A DNA stretch of 64,000 nt from Streptantibioticus cattleyicolor NRRL 8057 = DSM 46488 (GCF_000240165.1 NC_017586.1:868001-932000); one strand, 5' to 3'. Shown: positions 32,966 through 42,090, numbered from the stretch's first letter. Made by a program: numbers and translations. The notes: generated by a model from the letters alone, not told the origin.

Positions 32966-33805
32966 ATGTTCACCATCGGAGACTTCGCCCGGCACGGACG
33001 CGTGTCCGTCCGCATGCTGCGGCACTACGACGCCATCGGGTTGCTGCGCCCCGCGCGGGTGGATCCGGCGAGCGGGTACCGCTACTACGAGGCGGCTCAA
33101 CTGGCCCGGCTCAACCGGATCATCGCGCTCAAGGAGCTGGGGTTCACCCTCCAGCAGGTCGGCCTCGTCCTGGACGAACGGGTGGGACCGGCGGAGTTGC
33201 GGGGGATGCTGCGGCTGCGGCAGGCGGAGCTGGACGCGGCGGTGTCCGCGGCGGCGGCCAGGCTCGCGCAGGTCGAGGCGCGGCTCCGGATGATCGAGAG
33301 TGAGGGACGCATGGGCACCGACGACGTGGTGGTCAAGCGCATTCCACCGGTACGGGTGGCCGAACTGGCGGCCCGGGCCGCCAGTTACGCGCCGCAGGAC
33401 ATCGGCCCGGTGATCACACCGCTCTACCAGGAACTGTGCCGTCGGCTGGCGGTCGCCGGGCTCGCGCCCACCGGACCCGGCATCGCCCGTTACGAGGACA
33501 CGACGGAGACGGACGGCCCCGGACCCGTCGTGGTGCACGCCTGCTTCCCGGTCGACGCCGAGCCCGGCACCGTCGGCGGTGACGACGGCTTCACCGTGAC
33601 CGACCTGCCCGCCGTGGAGAGCGCCGCGACGGTGGTCCATCGCGGCGCCATGTCCGACGTCGTACCCACCGCCCAGGTCCTCGCCCGCTGGATCGACGAC
33701 AACGGCTACCGCTCCGAGGGTTACGCCCGCGAGCTCTACCTCGCCTGCCCCGAGGACCCCGCCGCGTGGGTCACCGAACTCCAGGAGCCGGTGACCCGGG
33801 CCTGA
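32966..33805 (+). CDS. MerR-family regulator with GyrI-like ligand domain
   Basis: A 279-residue BmrR-like regulator. The N-terminal MerR helix-turn-helix and wing are visible in MFTIGDFARHGRVSVRMLRHYD and SGYRYYEAAQLARL (key parts VRMLRHYD, GYRYYE). A coiled-coil dimerisation helix lies at about 80-118. The C-terminal half (PVRVAELAARA, VVHACFPVD, GYRSEGYARELYL) is a GyrI-like effector domain that binds hydrophobic cations in BmrR. The ligand here is unknown. The ATG at 32966 follows GGGAGG. Confidence 0.85.
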   Translation: MFTIGDFARHGRVSVRMLRHYDAIGLLRPARVDPASGYRYYEAAQLARLNRIIALKELGFTLQQVGLVLDERVGPAELRGMLRLRQAELDAAVSAAAARLAQVEARLRMIESEGRMGTDDVVVKRIPPVRVAELAARAASYAPQDIGPVITPLYQELCRRLAVAGLAPTGPGIARYEDTTETDGPGPVVVHACFPVDAEPGTVGGDDGFTVTDLPAVESAATVVHRGAMSDVVPTAQVLARWIDDNGYRSEGYARELYLACPEDPAAWVTELQEPVTRA

Positions 33806-34369
33806 GCCCGGTTCCCTCCCCCGCCGACTCCGCGACCACCGCTTCACGGAGAACGGGTGCGCCCGTCACCCCGAGGCGGGATCGGCCGTGACCGGCGCCC
33901 CGAAGGGCCCCTCCAAGGCCGCCATGGCGGCACCGGCAAGGCCGTTGTCCGACGGAGTGGGCAGCACGGTGACATCGGGTGGCCGGGCGCCCGTCATCGG
34001 GGAACGAGCCCCACCCCCCGTGGACGGGTCGGCCACCTCGACAACGCCGCTGCCCAGCCCGGCGGGCAACGCGGTTCCCGGGTGGCCAGGGCCGCCCGCC
34101 GCCCAACGGTCCGGACGGCGGCCCCGAAAAGGCCGGTACCCAACCGGACGGGCACCACGGTGTCCTCCGTCATCCGGGGACCGGGCCCACCACCCAGCGG
34201 CCGAGACCGCCCGTCACACCCCGCACCCGAAGCGAGGGCCACCCCACCGCCGCACCCGGCCGGGCCGACGGCACGGCAACCCGCGAACGGAGCGCCCCCC
34301 CGTGGGCGGGTCGGCCACGCCGACGAAGCCGCTGCCCAGCCCGGCGGGCACACGGCACCGGACGACCCC
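33806..34369. repeat. Decayed copies of the ROK kinase 3' end
   Basis: About 560 bases downstream of the ROK kinase gene. On the minus strand two further stretches imitate its last codons. One, near 34110-34180, reads DTVVPVRLGTGLFGAA. The other, ending in a stop at 33866, reads VTVLPTPSDNGLAGAAMAAL. The kinase itself ends VTVLPAHLGTDAGLVGAAAAA. A 55-60 base segment is also repeated directly at about 34016-34074 and 34299-34352. The copies are out of frame with the gene and diverged, so they look like decayed tandem duplications. Confidence 0.55.
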
Positions 34370-35347
34370 TCACCCACCTCCCCCGGCCGCCACGCCGAAC
34401 GCTGCCGCGGCGGCGCCCACCAGGCCGGCGTCGGTGCCGAGGTGGGCGGGGAGGACGGTGACGGCGGAGGCGAAGGAGAGGGTGGCGTAGCGGCGCAGGT
34501 GGGCGCGGAGGGGGTCGAAGAGGACGGGGCCGGCGCCGGCGACGCCGCCGCCGACGACGGCGACCTCGATCTCGACGAGGGTGGCCGCCGCCGCGATGCC
34601 GGCCGCGAGCGCCTGCGCCGCGCGGTCGAAGGAGGCGCGGGCCACCGGGTCGCCGGCCCGGGCGGCCTCGGCCACCGCGGCGGCGGTCGGCTCCTGGCCC
34701 TCCTTCGGCCGCCAGCCGCCCTCCAGGGCGCGGCGGGCGATGTTGGGGCCGCTGGCGATCCGTTCGACGCAGCCACGGGCACCGCACGGGCAGGGGTCGC
34801 CGTCCAGGTCGACGCTGATGTGGCCGATGTGGCCGGCGTTGCCGGTGGGGCCGGGGTGGAGCGCGCCGCCCAGGACGAATCCGCCGCCGACGCCGGTGGA
34901 GACCACCATGCACAGGGCGTTGCGGTAACCGCGGGCGGCGCCCTGCCAGTGTTCGGCGGCGGCGATGGCGACCCCGTCCCCGGTGAGGACGACGGGGAGC
35001 CCTCCGGTGGCCTTGCGGACCGCGTCCACCAGCGGGAAGCCGCGCCAGCCGGGCACGTTGACCGGGCTGACGGTGCCGGCCGAGGCGTCCACCGGGCCGG
35101 CGCTGCCGATGCCGACGGCGGTCACCAGGCCGCGTCGCGGGTCGGCGGCGAGCTCGGCGAGGACCTCCTCGACCGCGCCCATCACCGTGCCGGCGTCCTC
35201 GGTGGCCGGGGTGGGGCGCAGCGCCCGCGTCACCAGCGTGCCGTCGCTGTCGACCAGGGCGCCGGCGATCTTGGTGCCGCCGATGTCCAGAGCCATGACG
35301 AGCCCCCCGGCAGCCGACTCGCGCCCCGCCGCTCCTTCGCTGTGCAT
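34370..35347 (-). CDS. ROK-family sugar kinase (glucokinase-like)
   Basis: A 325-residue kinase without an HTH domain. The phosphate-binding DIGGTK is at 21-26, STGVGGGFVLGG at about 150-161, and the ROK zinc motif (H176, C186, C188, C193 in CPCGARGCVE) near 173-195. It phosphorylates a hexose or N-acyl-hexosamine at the expense of ATP; the sugar is not predictable. The ATG at 35347 is the likely start. The first 15 residues are extra relative to many glucokinases. It is divergent from a LacI regulator. Confidence 0.82.
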   Translation of the reverse strand: MHSEGAAGRESAAGGLVMALDIGGTKIAGALVDSDGTLVTRALRPTPATEDAGTVMGAVEEVLAELAADPRRGLVTAVGIGSAGPVDASAGTVSPVNVPGWRGFPLVDAVRKATGGLPVVLTGDGVAIAAAEHWQGAARGYRNALCMVVSTGVGGGFVLGGALHPGPTGNAGHIGHISVDLDGDPCPCGARGCVERIASGPNIARRALEGGWRPKEGQEPTAAAVAEAARAGDPVARASFDRAAQALAAGIAAAATLVEIEVAVVGGGVAGAGPVLFDPLRAHLRRYATLSFASAVTVLPAHLGTDAGLVGAAAAAFGVAAGGGG

Positions 35348-35471
35348 CGGTCCGCCTGTCTCCTCGTGTCCGCTGGTCCGTCGGCCGCCCGCCGCGTCGG
35401 TCGCCGTGGTGGAGCGGGCGGCCCCCGATCCGTTGGGCTGTGGTGGGCTGAGGGTAGTCTTTCCCTTTGTT

Positions 35472-35483
35472 GACAACGTTGTC
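35472..35483. promoter_or_regulatory. LacI-type operator palindrome
   Basis: GACAACGTTGTC is a perfect 12-base palindrome with the central CG typical of LacI-family operators. It overlaps a TTGACA-like -35 at 35470-35475 and lies between the ROK kinase and LacI genes, so the LacI protein probably represses both. Confidence 0.65.
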
Positions 35484-35603
35484 CAGTCTCTAGGCTCCCG
35501 ATGCGGTGCGCGCTCCGGCACCGCATCGCTGGCCGATTCCGCCACGCCCGCCCCGCCGACTCCGCCCCTGACCCCGACCCCGACCGAGACAGGACCCCGT
35601 CCC

Positions 35604-36692
35604 GTGCCCGATCCCGACCGTCCGTCCCCCGCCGCCGCCCGTACCGGCTCCGGGTCCGGCCGCCGACCGTCCGCCGCGGCCGGGCGCTACGGCGGCAGGC
35701 CGACCATGAAGGACGTGGCGGCGCGGGCCGGGGTGGGGCTGAAGACGGTCTCCCGGGTGGTCAACGGCGAGCCCGGGGTGACCGCGGACACCGAGTCGCG
35801 GGTGCGGGCGGCCATCGAGGCCCTGGGGTTCCGGCGCAACGACAGCGCCCGCATCCTGCGCAAGGGGCGCACCGCCAGCATCGGCCTGGTGCTGGAGGAC
35901 CTCGCCGACCCGTTCTACTCCCCGCTCAGCCGGGCCGTGGAGGAGGTCGCGCGAGCCAACGGCAGCCTGCTGTTCGCCGGTTCCAGTGCCGAAGTGCCCG
36001 CCCGCGAGCAGGAGTTGGCGCTGGCGCTGTGCGCGCGGCGGGTGGACGGCCTGGTGATCGTGCCCGCCGGGGAGGACCACCGTTACCTGGAACCGGAGAT
36101 GGCGGCCGGCGTCGCCACCGTGTTCCTGGACCGCCCCGCGCAGCGCGTCGAGGCGGACACCGTGCTGACCGACAACGCGGACGGCGCCCGGCGGGCGGTG
36201 GCCCATCTGATCGCGCACGGCCACCGCAGGATCGGCTTCGTCGGCGACCGGTCGGCCATCCACACCGCCGGTGAGCGGCTGCGTGGTTACCGGGAGGCGA
36301 TGGCGCGGGCCGGGCTGCCGGTGGACGAGGCGTGGGTGGCGATGGGGCCCACCGATCCGGACCGGGTGCGCGCGGGGCTCGACCGGATGCTCTCCGGCCC
36401 GCACCCGGTGACCGCCGTCTTCGCCGGCAACAACCGGGTGACGGTCACCGCGGTACGGGTGCTGTACGGGCGGCCGGGCCCGGTGGCGCTGGTGGGGTTC
36501 GACGACTTCGAGCTGGCCGATCTGCTGCGTCCCGGGGTCACCGTGATAGCCCAGGATCCGGCGCGGCTCGGCCGTACCGCCGCCGAGTTGCTCTTCCGCC
36601 GGCTGGACGGGGACGACTCGCCGCCGCGCCGGGTGGAGCTCGCGGCGGATCTGCTGGTCCGCGGTTCGGGCGAGATCCCCCCGGCGGGCTGA
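35604..36692 (+). CDS. LacI-family transcriptional regulator
   Basis: About 362 residues. The LacI headpiece (MKDVAARAGVGLKTVSRVVNG) starts at residue 35 and is followed by the hinge-like RKGRTASIGLVLEDL. The periplasmic-binding-protein core contains ADPFYSPLSRAVEE, IVPAGED, VFLDRP, HGHRRIGFVGD and VALVGFDDFELADLL. I use the GTG at 35604; translation could also begin at the ATG at 35706, directly at the headpiece, because the first 34 residues are Pro/Arg/Gly-rich and not conserved-looking. It sits opposite the ROK kinase with a LacI operator between, suggesting control of that sugar pathway. Confidence 0.85.
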   Translation: MPDPDRPSPAAARTGSGSGRRPSAAAGRYGGRPTMKDVAARAGVGLKTVSRVVNGEPGVTADTESRVRAAIEALGFRRNDSARILRKGRTASIGLVLEDLADPFYSPLSRAVEEVARANGSLLFAGSSAEVPAREQELALALCARRVDGLVIVPAGEDHRYLEPEMAAGVATVFLDRPAQRVEADTVLTDNADGARRAVAHLIAHGHRRIGFVGDRSAIHTAGERLRGYREAMARAGLPVDEAWVAMGPTDPDRVRAGLDRMLSGPHPVTAVFAGNNRVTVTAVRVLYGRPGPVALVGFDDFELADLLRPGVTVIAQDPARLGRTAAELLFRRLDGDDSPPRRVELAADLLVRGSGEIPPAG

Positions 36693-36729
36693 GCACGGCC
36701 GGGCCGGGCACACCCGGGCCGGCGCGGGG

Positions 36730-37998
36730 TCAGGCGGACGCCGGGCGGCCGGCCAGCCGGTCGAGGGCGGCCCGGTCCAGGCCGGCGGCCTCGGTGACCT
36801 CGGCGGCGTCGACCGCGCCGCAGTCGATGCCGCGCAGCAGGTAGCCGCTGAGCGCCTTGGCGGTGGCCGGTTCGTCCATCACCGCGCCGCCGGACCGGGA
36901 CAGGTAGGCGGCCAGCCGCGCGGTGGCCTGGGCGAGGCCCTCGCGGTAGAAGGCGTAGACGGCGGCGTAGCGGGTGGGCAGGTGGCCGGGGTGCATGTCC
37001 CAGCCCTGGTAGTAGGCGCGGGCCAGGGAGCGCCGGACGAGTCCGTAGTGCAGCCGCCAGGCGTCGTGGACCTGCTCGGTGCCGCCGACCGGCAGCACGT
37101 TGGTCGAGCCGTCGGAGAGGCGTACCCCGGTGCCGGCCGCGGCGACCTGCATGACGGCCTTGGCGTGGTCGGCCACCGGGTGGTCCATCGACTGATGGGC
37201 GGCGCTGACCCCGCAGGAGGCGCTGTAGTCGAAGGTGCCGTAGTGGAGCGCGGTGGCCCGGCCCTCGGCGGCGCCGAGGAAGCGGGCGACGGTGGCGGTG
37301 CCGTCCGGGCCGAGGATGGCCTGGGTGGTCTCGATCTGGATCTCGAAGCCGAGCCGCCCCTGCCCGAGGCCGTGCGCCTTCTCGAACTCGGCGCACAGCC
37401 GGGCCATCGCGGCGACCTGCTCGGGGTAGGTCACCTTGGGCAGGGTGAGCACCAGCCCGTCCGGCAGGCCGCCGGCCGCCAGCAGCCCGGTGAGGAAGAC
37501 GTCCAGGGTACGGATGCCCCGGTCGCGGACGGCGGCCTCCAGGCACTTCATCCGGATGCCGGCGTACGGGGCGCCGGTGCCCTCGGCGACCAGCCGGGCG
37601 ACGCGGGCCGCGGCGGCGTCCTCCTCGGCGTCCGGGCGCGGCCCGTAACCGTCCTCGAAGTCCGCCCGCAGGTCCTCGACGGGTTCGCGTTCCAGCTTGG
37701 CGCGGACCCGGCGGTGGACCTCGTCGGCGAGGTCGGCGGGGAGCGAGAGGACGCGGGCGAGGGAGGCGGCGTCGGGGGCGTGTTCGTCGAGGGCGGCGAG
37801 CGCCTGGTCGCCCCAGGAGCGTACGGTGCCGGCGGTGACGGCGTCGGCGGGTACGTAGACGGTGTGCACCGGCTGGCGGGTCCCGGGGTCGCCGGGGTAG
37901 CGGCGGGCCAGTTCCGCGTCGACCCCGGCGAGGGACGCGCCGATCTCCTCACGCACGGCGTCCGCGAAGGTCGTCGCCACCGTCTCCTGCTGCCCCAT
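36730..37998 (-). CDS. DUF6986 aldolase/citrate-lyase-like protein
   Basis: A 422-residue protein I associate with DUF6986, a TIM-barrel family near HpcH/HpaI aldolases and citrate lyase beta. It has DLRADFEDGYGPRP near 113-126 (acidic metal-site residues), LPKVTYPEQV, FEIQIETTQAI (E-x-Q-x-E) and LHYGTFDYSASCGV. The reaction is not established to my knowledge; carbon-carbon lyase chemistry on a small acid is inferred. A perfect-armed palindrome lies 21-35 bases upstream of the start. The Lrp-type gene lies upstream on the same strand, 79 bases away. Confidence 0.75.
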   Translation of the reverse strand: MGQQETVATTFADAVREEIGASLAGVDAELARRYPGDPGTRQPVHTVYVPADAVTAGTVRSWGDQALAALDEHAPDAASLARVLSLPADLADEVHRRVRAKLEREPVEDLRADFEDGYGPRPDAEEDAAAARVARLVAEGTGAPYAGIRMKCLEAAVRDRGIRTLDVFLTGLLAAGGLPDGLVLTLPKVTYPEQVAAMARLCAEFEKAHGLGQGRLGFEIQIETTQAILGPDGTATVARFLGAAEGRATALHYGTFDYSASCGVSAAHQSMDHPVADHAKAVMQVAAAGTGVRLSDGSTNVLPVGGTEQVHDAWRLHYGLVRRSLARAYYQGWDMHPGHLPTRYAAVYAFYREGLAQATARLAAYLSRSGGAVMDEPATAKALSGYLLRGIDCGAVDAAEVTEAAGLDRAALDRLAGRPASA

Positions 37999-38018
37999 CC
38001 GGCACCTCTCTCAGAGTT

Positions 38019-38033
38019 TTCCGCGAAACGGAA
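38019..38033. promoter_or_regulatory. Palindrome upstream of the DUF6986 gene
   Basis: TTCCGCGAAACGGAA has perfect 5-base arms TTCCG/CGGAA. It lies 21 bases upstream of the DUF6986 start codon at 37998 and resembles IclR-type operators. No IclR gene is in the window; the regulator would be encoded elsewhere. Confidence 0.45.
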
Positions 38034-38077
38034 TCGCAGATCCGCCTAGCGAAGTTATCCAGGGGGGCGCCGGAGCG

Positions 38078-38638
38078 TCAATGGCCGTCCGCGAAGGCCC
38101 GGGAGGCCGGTCCTCGTGCGCTCCGGGGCAGCGCTTCGGGGCCGGACCGGGCGGGCGGCAGCAGGCGGCCCCGGACATGGCCGAAGATCAGGCTGGTCTC
38201 GGTGTGGCGGACCGCGGGGTGGGTGGTGAGGTGGTCGAGGACGAAGTCGCGCAGCGCGTCGGAGTCGCGGACCGCCACCCGCAGCAGGTAGTCGTCGGCG
38301 CCGGAGACGTGGAAGAGGTCGACCACCCCGGGCAGCCGGGGGATCTCCCGTACGAAGCTGTCGACCTGGCCGCGGGAGTGCGAGTGCAGCCGCACCGAGA
38401 TCATCGCCTGGATGCCGAGACCGAGCGCCGCCGGGTCGAGTTCGGCGCGGAACCCGCGGATCACCCCGCGTTCGCGCAGCGAGCGGATGCGGGCCAGGCA
38501 GGTGGAGGGGGCCACCCCGACGGCTGCCGCGATGGCGGAGTTGGGCATCCGGGCGTCCTGGGCGAGCAGTCGCAGGATCGCCTCGTCGACCGGGCCGGGA
38601 CCGTCGTCCCGCTGATTCTTCGGCATGGCCACGACCAT
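38078..38638 (-). CDS. Lrp/AsnC-family transcriptional regulator
   Basis: About 186 residues. The AsnC helix-turn-helix (ILRLLAQDARMPNSAIAAAVGVAPSTCLARI, key part VAPSTCLARIRSL) is followed by the RAM ligand-binding domain (AMISVRLHSHSRGQV, VSGADDYLLRVAV). These octameric regulators respond to amino acids. It is divergent from the trans-sulfuration enzyme gene at 38787, which it probably controls. Starts at 38638 or 38626 are both possible; neither has a strong ribosome site. Confidence 0.87.
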   Translation of the reverse strand: MVVAMPKNQRDDGPGPVDEAILRLLAQDARMPNSAIAAAVGVAPSTCLARIRSLRERGVIRGFRAELDPAALGLGIQAMISVRLHSHSRGQVDSFVREIPRLPGVVDLFHVSGADDYLLRVAVRDSDALRDFVLDHLTTHPAVRHTETSLIFGHVRGRLLPPARSGPEALPRSARGPASRAFADGH

Positions 38639-38786
38639 GACCCCGCCGCCTGCGCGAACGCAAGGTCCGAGGGGCCCACGCCGAAGGATCGTCGGCGCCG
38701 GCCCACATCGGCACCGTGATTCCTCAGCATGGAACCGCGCCACGCGGCCGTACCCCGCCGCCCGCCGATCCCACGGAGGAACCCCC

Positions 38787-40007
38787 ATGACGTCCGCCGT
38801 ACCGCTGCGCACCACTACCGCCACCGCCGACGCCCCGCACCGGACCGACACCGCCGCCGTGCACGCCGGACGACGCGACCTGCGCCAACTCGGCGTGCAC
38901 GTACCGCCGTTGGAGATGTCGACCACCAACCCGCTGCCCTGCGTGGAGCGGGGCGGCGCCAGCTACGAGGCGCTGGCCGGCGGCGGGCTGCCGCCGGGCG
39001 ACGGCAGCCACGTCTACCAGCGGCTGTGGAACCCGACCACCGCCCGGTTCGAGGAGGCCGTGGCCGAACTGGAGGGGTGCGCGCAGGCGGTGGCGTTCTC
39101 CTCCGGCATGGCCGCGATCACCGCCTGCCTGCTGGCCGCCCGCTCCTGCGGCAAGGGCCACGTGGTGGGGGTACGCCCGCTGTACGGCGGCACGGACCAC
39201 GTGCTGGCGAGCGGACTGCTGGGCACCGAGGTGAGCTGGGCGCGGCCGGAACGGGTGGCCGAGGCGCTGCGCCCGGACACCGGTTTGGTGATCGTGGAGA
39301 CCCCGGGCAACCCGACGCTGGAGCTGGTGGACATCGCGGCGGTGGCCGACCGGTGCGGGGACGTGCCGCTGCTGGTGGACAACACCTTCGCCACCCCGGT
39401 GCTCCAGCGCCCCGCCGAACACGGCGCCACGCTCGTGGTGCACAGCGCCACCAAGTACCTCGGCGGCCACGGCGACGTCCTCGCCGGGGTGGTCGCCACC
39501 GACGAGGAGTGGGCGACGCGGCTGCGTCCGGTACGGGCGCTCACCGGCGGGGTGCTCCACCCGCTCGCCGGCTACCTGCTCCACCGCGGGGTGCAGACAC
39601 TGCCGTTGCGGGTGCGCCACCAGAGCGCCTCGGCGCGGCGCCTCGCCACCTGGCTCACCGGCCACCCCGCGGTGGAGCGGGTGTACTACCCGGGGCTGCC
39701 GCAGTGCGATCCGGCCGGTCTGGTGGGACGCCAGATGTCCGGACCGGGCGCGGTGGTGGCGTTCACGGTGCGGGGCGGAGGGGCCGCCGCCGCGGCCACG
39801 GCCGACGCCTGCGAGCTGATCACCCACGCGGTCTCACTCGGCGGCGTCGACACCCTGATCCAGCACCCGGCCTCGCTCACCCACCGCCCGGTCACCCCGG
39901 ACGCCCGGCCGGACGCCGCGGTGCTGCGGCTGTCGGTGGGCCTGGAGGACCCGGCGGACCTGTGCGAGGACCTGGACCGGGCGCTGCGCGCGGCCGGCCG
40001 GGCATGA
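38787..40007 (+). CDS. Trans-sulfuration PLP enzyme (cystathionine/methionine gamma-lyase type)
   Basis: A 406-residue fold-type I PLP enzyme of the Cys/Met metabolism family. The PLP lysine is K223 in SATKYLGGHGD; cofactor contacts include FSSGMAAI at 104-111, ETPGNPTLEL at 171-180 and LVDNTFATP at 196-204. Members do gamma- or beta-elimination on cystathionine, methionine or homocysteine; residues separating these activities cannot be judged by eye. The ATG at 38787 follows ACGGAGGA. It is divergent from an Lrp/AsnC regulator, a common arrangement for amino acid lyases. A 17-bp perfect hairpin begins at its stop codon. Confidence 0.85.
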   Translation: MTSAVPLRTTTATADAPHRTDTAAVHAGRRDLRQLGVHVPPLEMSTTNPLPCVERGGASYEALAGGGLPPGDGSHVYQRLWNPTTARFEEAVAELEGCAQAVAFSSGMAAITACLLAARSCGKGHVVGVRPLYGGTDHVLASGLLGTEVSWARPERVAEALRPDTGLVIVETPGNPTLELVDIAAVADRCGDVPLLVDNTFATPVLQRPAEHGATLVVHSATKYLGGHGDVLAGVVATDEEWATRLRPVRALTGGVLHPLAGYLLHRGVQTLPLRVRHQSASARRLATWLTGHPAVERVYYPGLPQCDPAGLVGRQMSGPGAVVAFTVRGGGAAAAATADACELITHAVSLGGVDTLIQHPASLTHRPVTPDARPDAAVLRLSVGLEDPADLCEDLDRALRAAGRA

Positions 40008-40045
40008 CGAACGGGCCGTACGGGAGCGCCCGTACGGCCCGTTCG
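40008..40045. terminator. Perfect 17-bp bidirectional hairpin
   Basis: CGAACGGGCCGTACGGG at 40008-40024 pairs perfectly with 40029-40045 around the 4-base loop AGCG. It sits between the converging lyase and etfA genes. Confidence 0.85.
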
Positions 40046-40087
40046 CGGATGGCCGCCGGCCGTGCCTGGTGGCCGGCGGTCCGGGGC

Positions 40088-41050
40088 TCAGCCCTTGCGG
40101 GCCTTGACCTCTTCGGTGAGCTGCGGCACGACCTGGAACAGGTCGCCGACGACGCCGTAGTCGACCAGGTCGAAGATCGGGGCCTCGGGGTCCTTGTTGA
40201 TGGCCACGATGGTCTTCGAGGTCTGCATGCCGGCCCGGTGCTGGATCGCGCCGGAGATGCCGGAGGCGATGTACAGCTGCGGGGAGACCGACTTGCCGGT
40301 CTGGCCGACCTGGTTGCTGTGCGGGTACCAGCCGGCGTCCACCGCGGCGCGGGAGGCGCCGACGGCCGCGCCGAGCGAGTCGGCCAGCTCCTCGATGACG
40401 TGGAAGTTCTCCGCGCCGTTGACACCACGGCCACCGGAGACCACGATCGCGGCCTCGGTCAGCTCCGGGCGGCCGGTGGACTCGCGCGGGGTGCGCGAGA
40501 CGACCTTGGTGCCCTTGGCCAGCTCGCCGAAGGAGACCGACAGCTGCTCGACGGTCCCGGCGGCCGGGGCGGCCTCGGGGGCGGCCGAGTTGGGCTTGAC
40601 GGTGATCACCGGGGTGCCCTTGGACACCCGGGACTTGGTGGTGAACGCGGCGGCGAAGACCGACTGCGTGGCCACCGGGCCCTCGGCGCCGGACTCCAGG
40701 TCCACCGCGTCGGTGATGATGCCGGAGCCCAGCCGCACCGCGAGGCGGGCGGCGATCTCCTTGCCCTCCGCGGAGGAGGGGACCAGCACGGCGGCCGGGG
40801 AGACCGCCTCGGCGGCGGCCACCAGCGCGTCCACCTTCGGCACCACCAGGTACTCGGCGAACTCCGGGGTGTCGGCGGCGAGCACCTTGACGGCACCGTG
40901 CTCGGCCAGCACCGGCGCGGCGGTGTCCACCCCGGCGCCGAGGTGCACCGCGACCGGGTCGCCGATCCGGCGGGCCAGGGTCAGCAGTTCGAGGGTGGGC
41001 TTGCGGACGGCACCGTCCACGTGGTCGACGTAGACGAGGACTTCAGCCAT
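40088..41050 (-). CDS. etfA: Electron transfer flavoprotein alpha subunit
   Basis: A 320-residue FixB/EtfA protein. The C-terminal FAD domain is highly typical: [39 protein letters not shown] (key part [13 protein letters not shown]), [16 protein letters not shown] and [21 protein letters not shown]. With EtfB it carries electrons from acyl-CoA and other dehydrogenases to the membrane quinone pool. It follows etfB by 100 bases on the same strand, forming an etfBA unit. Confidence 0.97.
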   Translation of the reverse strand: MAEVLVYVDHVDGAVRKPTLELLTLARRIGDPVAVHLGAGVDTAAPVLAEHGAVKVLAADTPEFAEYLVVPKVDALVAAAEAVSPAAVLVPSSAEGKEIAARLAVRLGSGIITDAVDLESGAEGPVATQSVFAAAFTTKSRVSKGTPVITVKPNSAAPEAAPAAGTVEQLSVSFGELAKGTKVVSRTPRESTGRPELTEAAIVVSGGRGVNGAENFHVIEELADSLGAAVGASRAAVDAGWYPHSNQVGQTGKSVSPQLYIASGISGAIQHRAGMQTSKTIVAINKDPEAPIFDLVDYGVVGDLFQVVPQLTEEVKARKG

Positions 41051-41150
41051 GGAATGCTCTCCTGCGGAAAATTTTCGGGGCGGTTCGGGCGGCGGCCGGT
41101 GCGGCGGCGTACGGTCGGGGCCGCACCGGCGCCGAGTCGGCCTTACGGGG

Positions 41151-41939
41151 TCAGATGAACTTCTGGCCCGCGAGGAACTCGGCGAGCTGCTTGCCGCCCT
41201 CGCCCTCGTCCTTGACGATGGTGCCCGCGGTACGCGGCGGACGCTGCGCGGCCTCCTCGACCTTGGTCCAGGCGCCGGCCAGGCCGACCTCCGCCTCGTC
41301 GACGCCGAGGTCGGACAGGTCCAGCGACTCCACCGGCTTCTTCTTGGCGGCCATGATGCCCTTGAACGACGGGTAACGGGCCTCGCCGGACTGGTCGGTC
41401 ACCGAGACCACGGCCGGCAGCGACGCCTCCAGCTGCTCGGAGGCGGCGTCGCCGTCCCGGCGGCCGGTGACCTTGCCGTCGGCCACCGCGACCTGGGACA
41501 GCAGCGTCACCTGCGGGACGGCCAGGCGCTCGGCCAGGATCGCCGGGAGCACGCCCATGGTGCCGTCGGTGGAGGCCATACCGCAGACCACCAGGTCGTA
41601 ACCGACGTGCTCGATCGCCTTGGCGAGGACCAGCGAGGTGCCCATCACGTCGGTGCCGTGCAGGGCGTCGTCCTCGACGTGCACGCCCTTGTCGGCGCCC
41701 ATCGAAAGCGCCTTGCGCAGCGCGTCCTTGGCGTCCTCCGGGCCGACGGTCACCACGGTGATCTCGGCGTCGTCGTCGGCGGCCTCCTTGATCTGGAGCG
41801 CCTGCTCGACGGCGTACTCGTCGAGCTCGGACAGCAGGCCGTCCACGGCGTCGCGGTCAGTGGTCAGGTCCTCGGCGAAGTGACGGTCGCCCGTGGCGTC
41901 GGGCACGTACTTCACGGCGACTACGATCCTCAAGCTCAC
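41151..41939 (-). CDS. etfB: Electron transfer flavoprotein beta subunit
   Basis: A 262-residue FixA/EtfB protein opening LRIVVAVKYVPD. It contains NEYD-region sequence DEYAVEQALQIKE, MGADKGVHVED and the AMP-binding CGMASTDGTMGVLPAILAE (key part GMASTDG). It forms the heterodimeric ETF with EtfA. The GTG at 41939 follows AGGAGAGCAGGC. A TACT/AGTA palindrome at 42079-42090 lies about 140 bases upstream. Confidence 0.96.
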   Translation of the reverse strand: MSLRIVVAVKYVPDATGDRHFAEDLTTDRDAVDGLLSELDEYAVEQALQIKEAADDDAEITVVTVGPEDAKDALRKALSMGADKGVHVEDDALHGTDVMGTSLVLAKAIEHVGYDLVVCGMASTDGTMGVLPAILAERLAVPQVTLLSQVAVADGKVTGRRDGDAASEQLEASLPAVVSVTDQSGEARYPSFKGIMAAKKKPVESLDLSDLGVDEAEVGLAGAWTKVEEAAQRPPRTAGTIVKDEGEGGKQLAEFLAGQKFI

Positions 41940-42078
41940 GCCTGCTCTCCTACTGCATCGGCTTCGGCGGTCTTTCGAGGGTGCCCCCGAAAGGCCCGGT
42001 AACTGCCCTGTGAAGGCAGCATAGGCGCCTTCCACGGCGGCTCCCGGCCGGGACGCTGCGGCGCTCCGACTGAAATAT

Positions 42079-42090
42079 TACTCGTCAGTA
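42079..42090. promoter_or_regulatory. TACTCGTCAGTA palindrome upstream of etfBA
   Basis: TACT-CGTC-AGTA has symmetric 4-base arms and lies in a short AT-rich patch upstream of etfB. The pattern recalls operators of TetR-type fatty acid regulators, which often read TACT-N4-AGTA. Inference only. Confidence 0.4.

Noticed and set aside
34965-35603. Upstream extension of the LacI frame
   Set aside because: Antisense to the ROK kinase and crosses the LacI operator and promoters.
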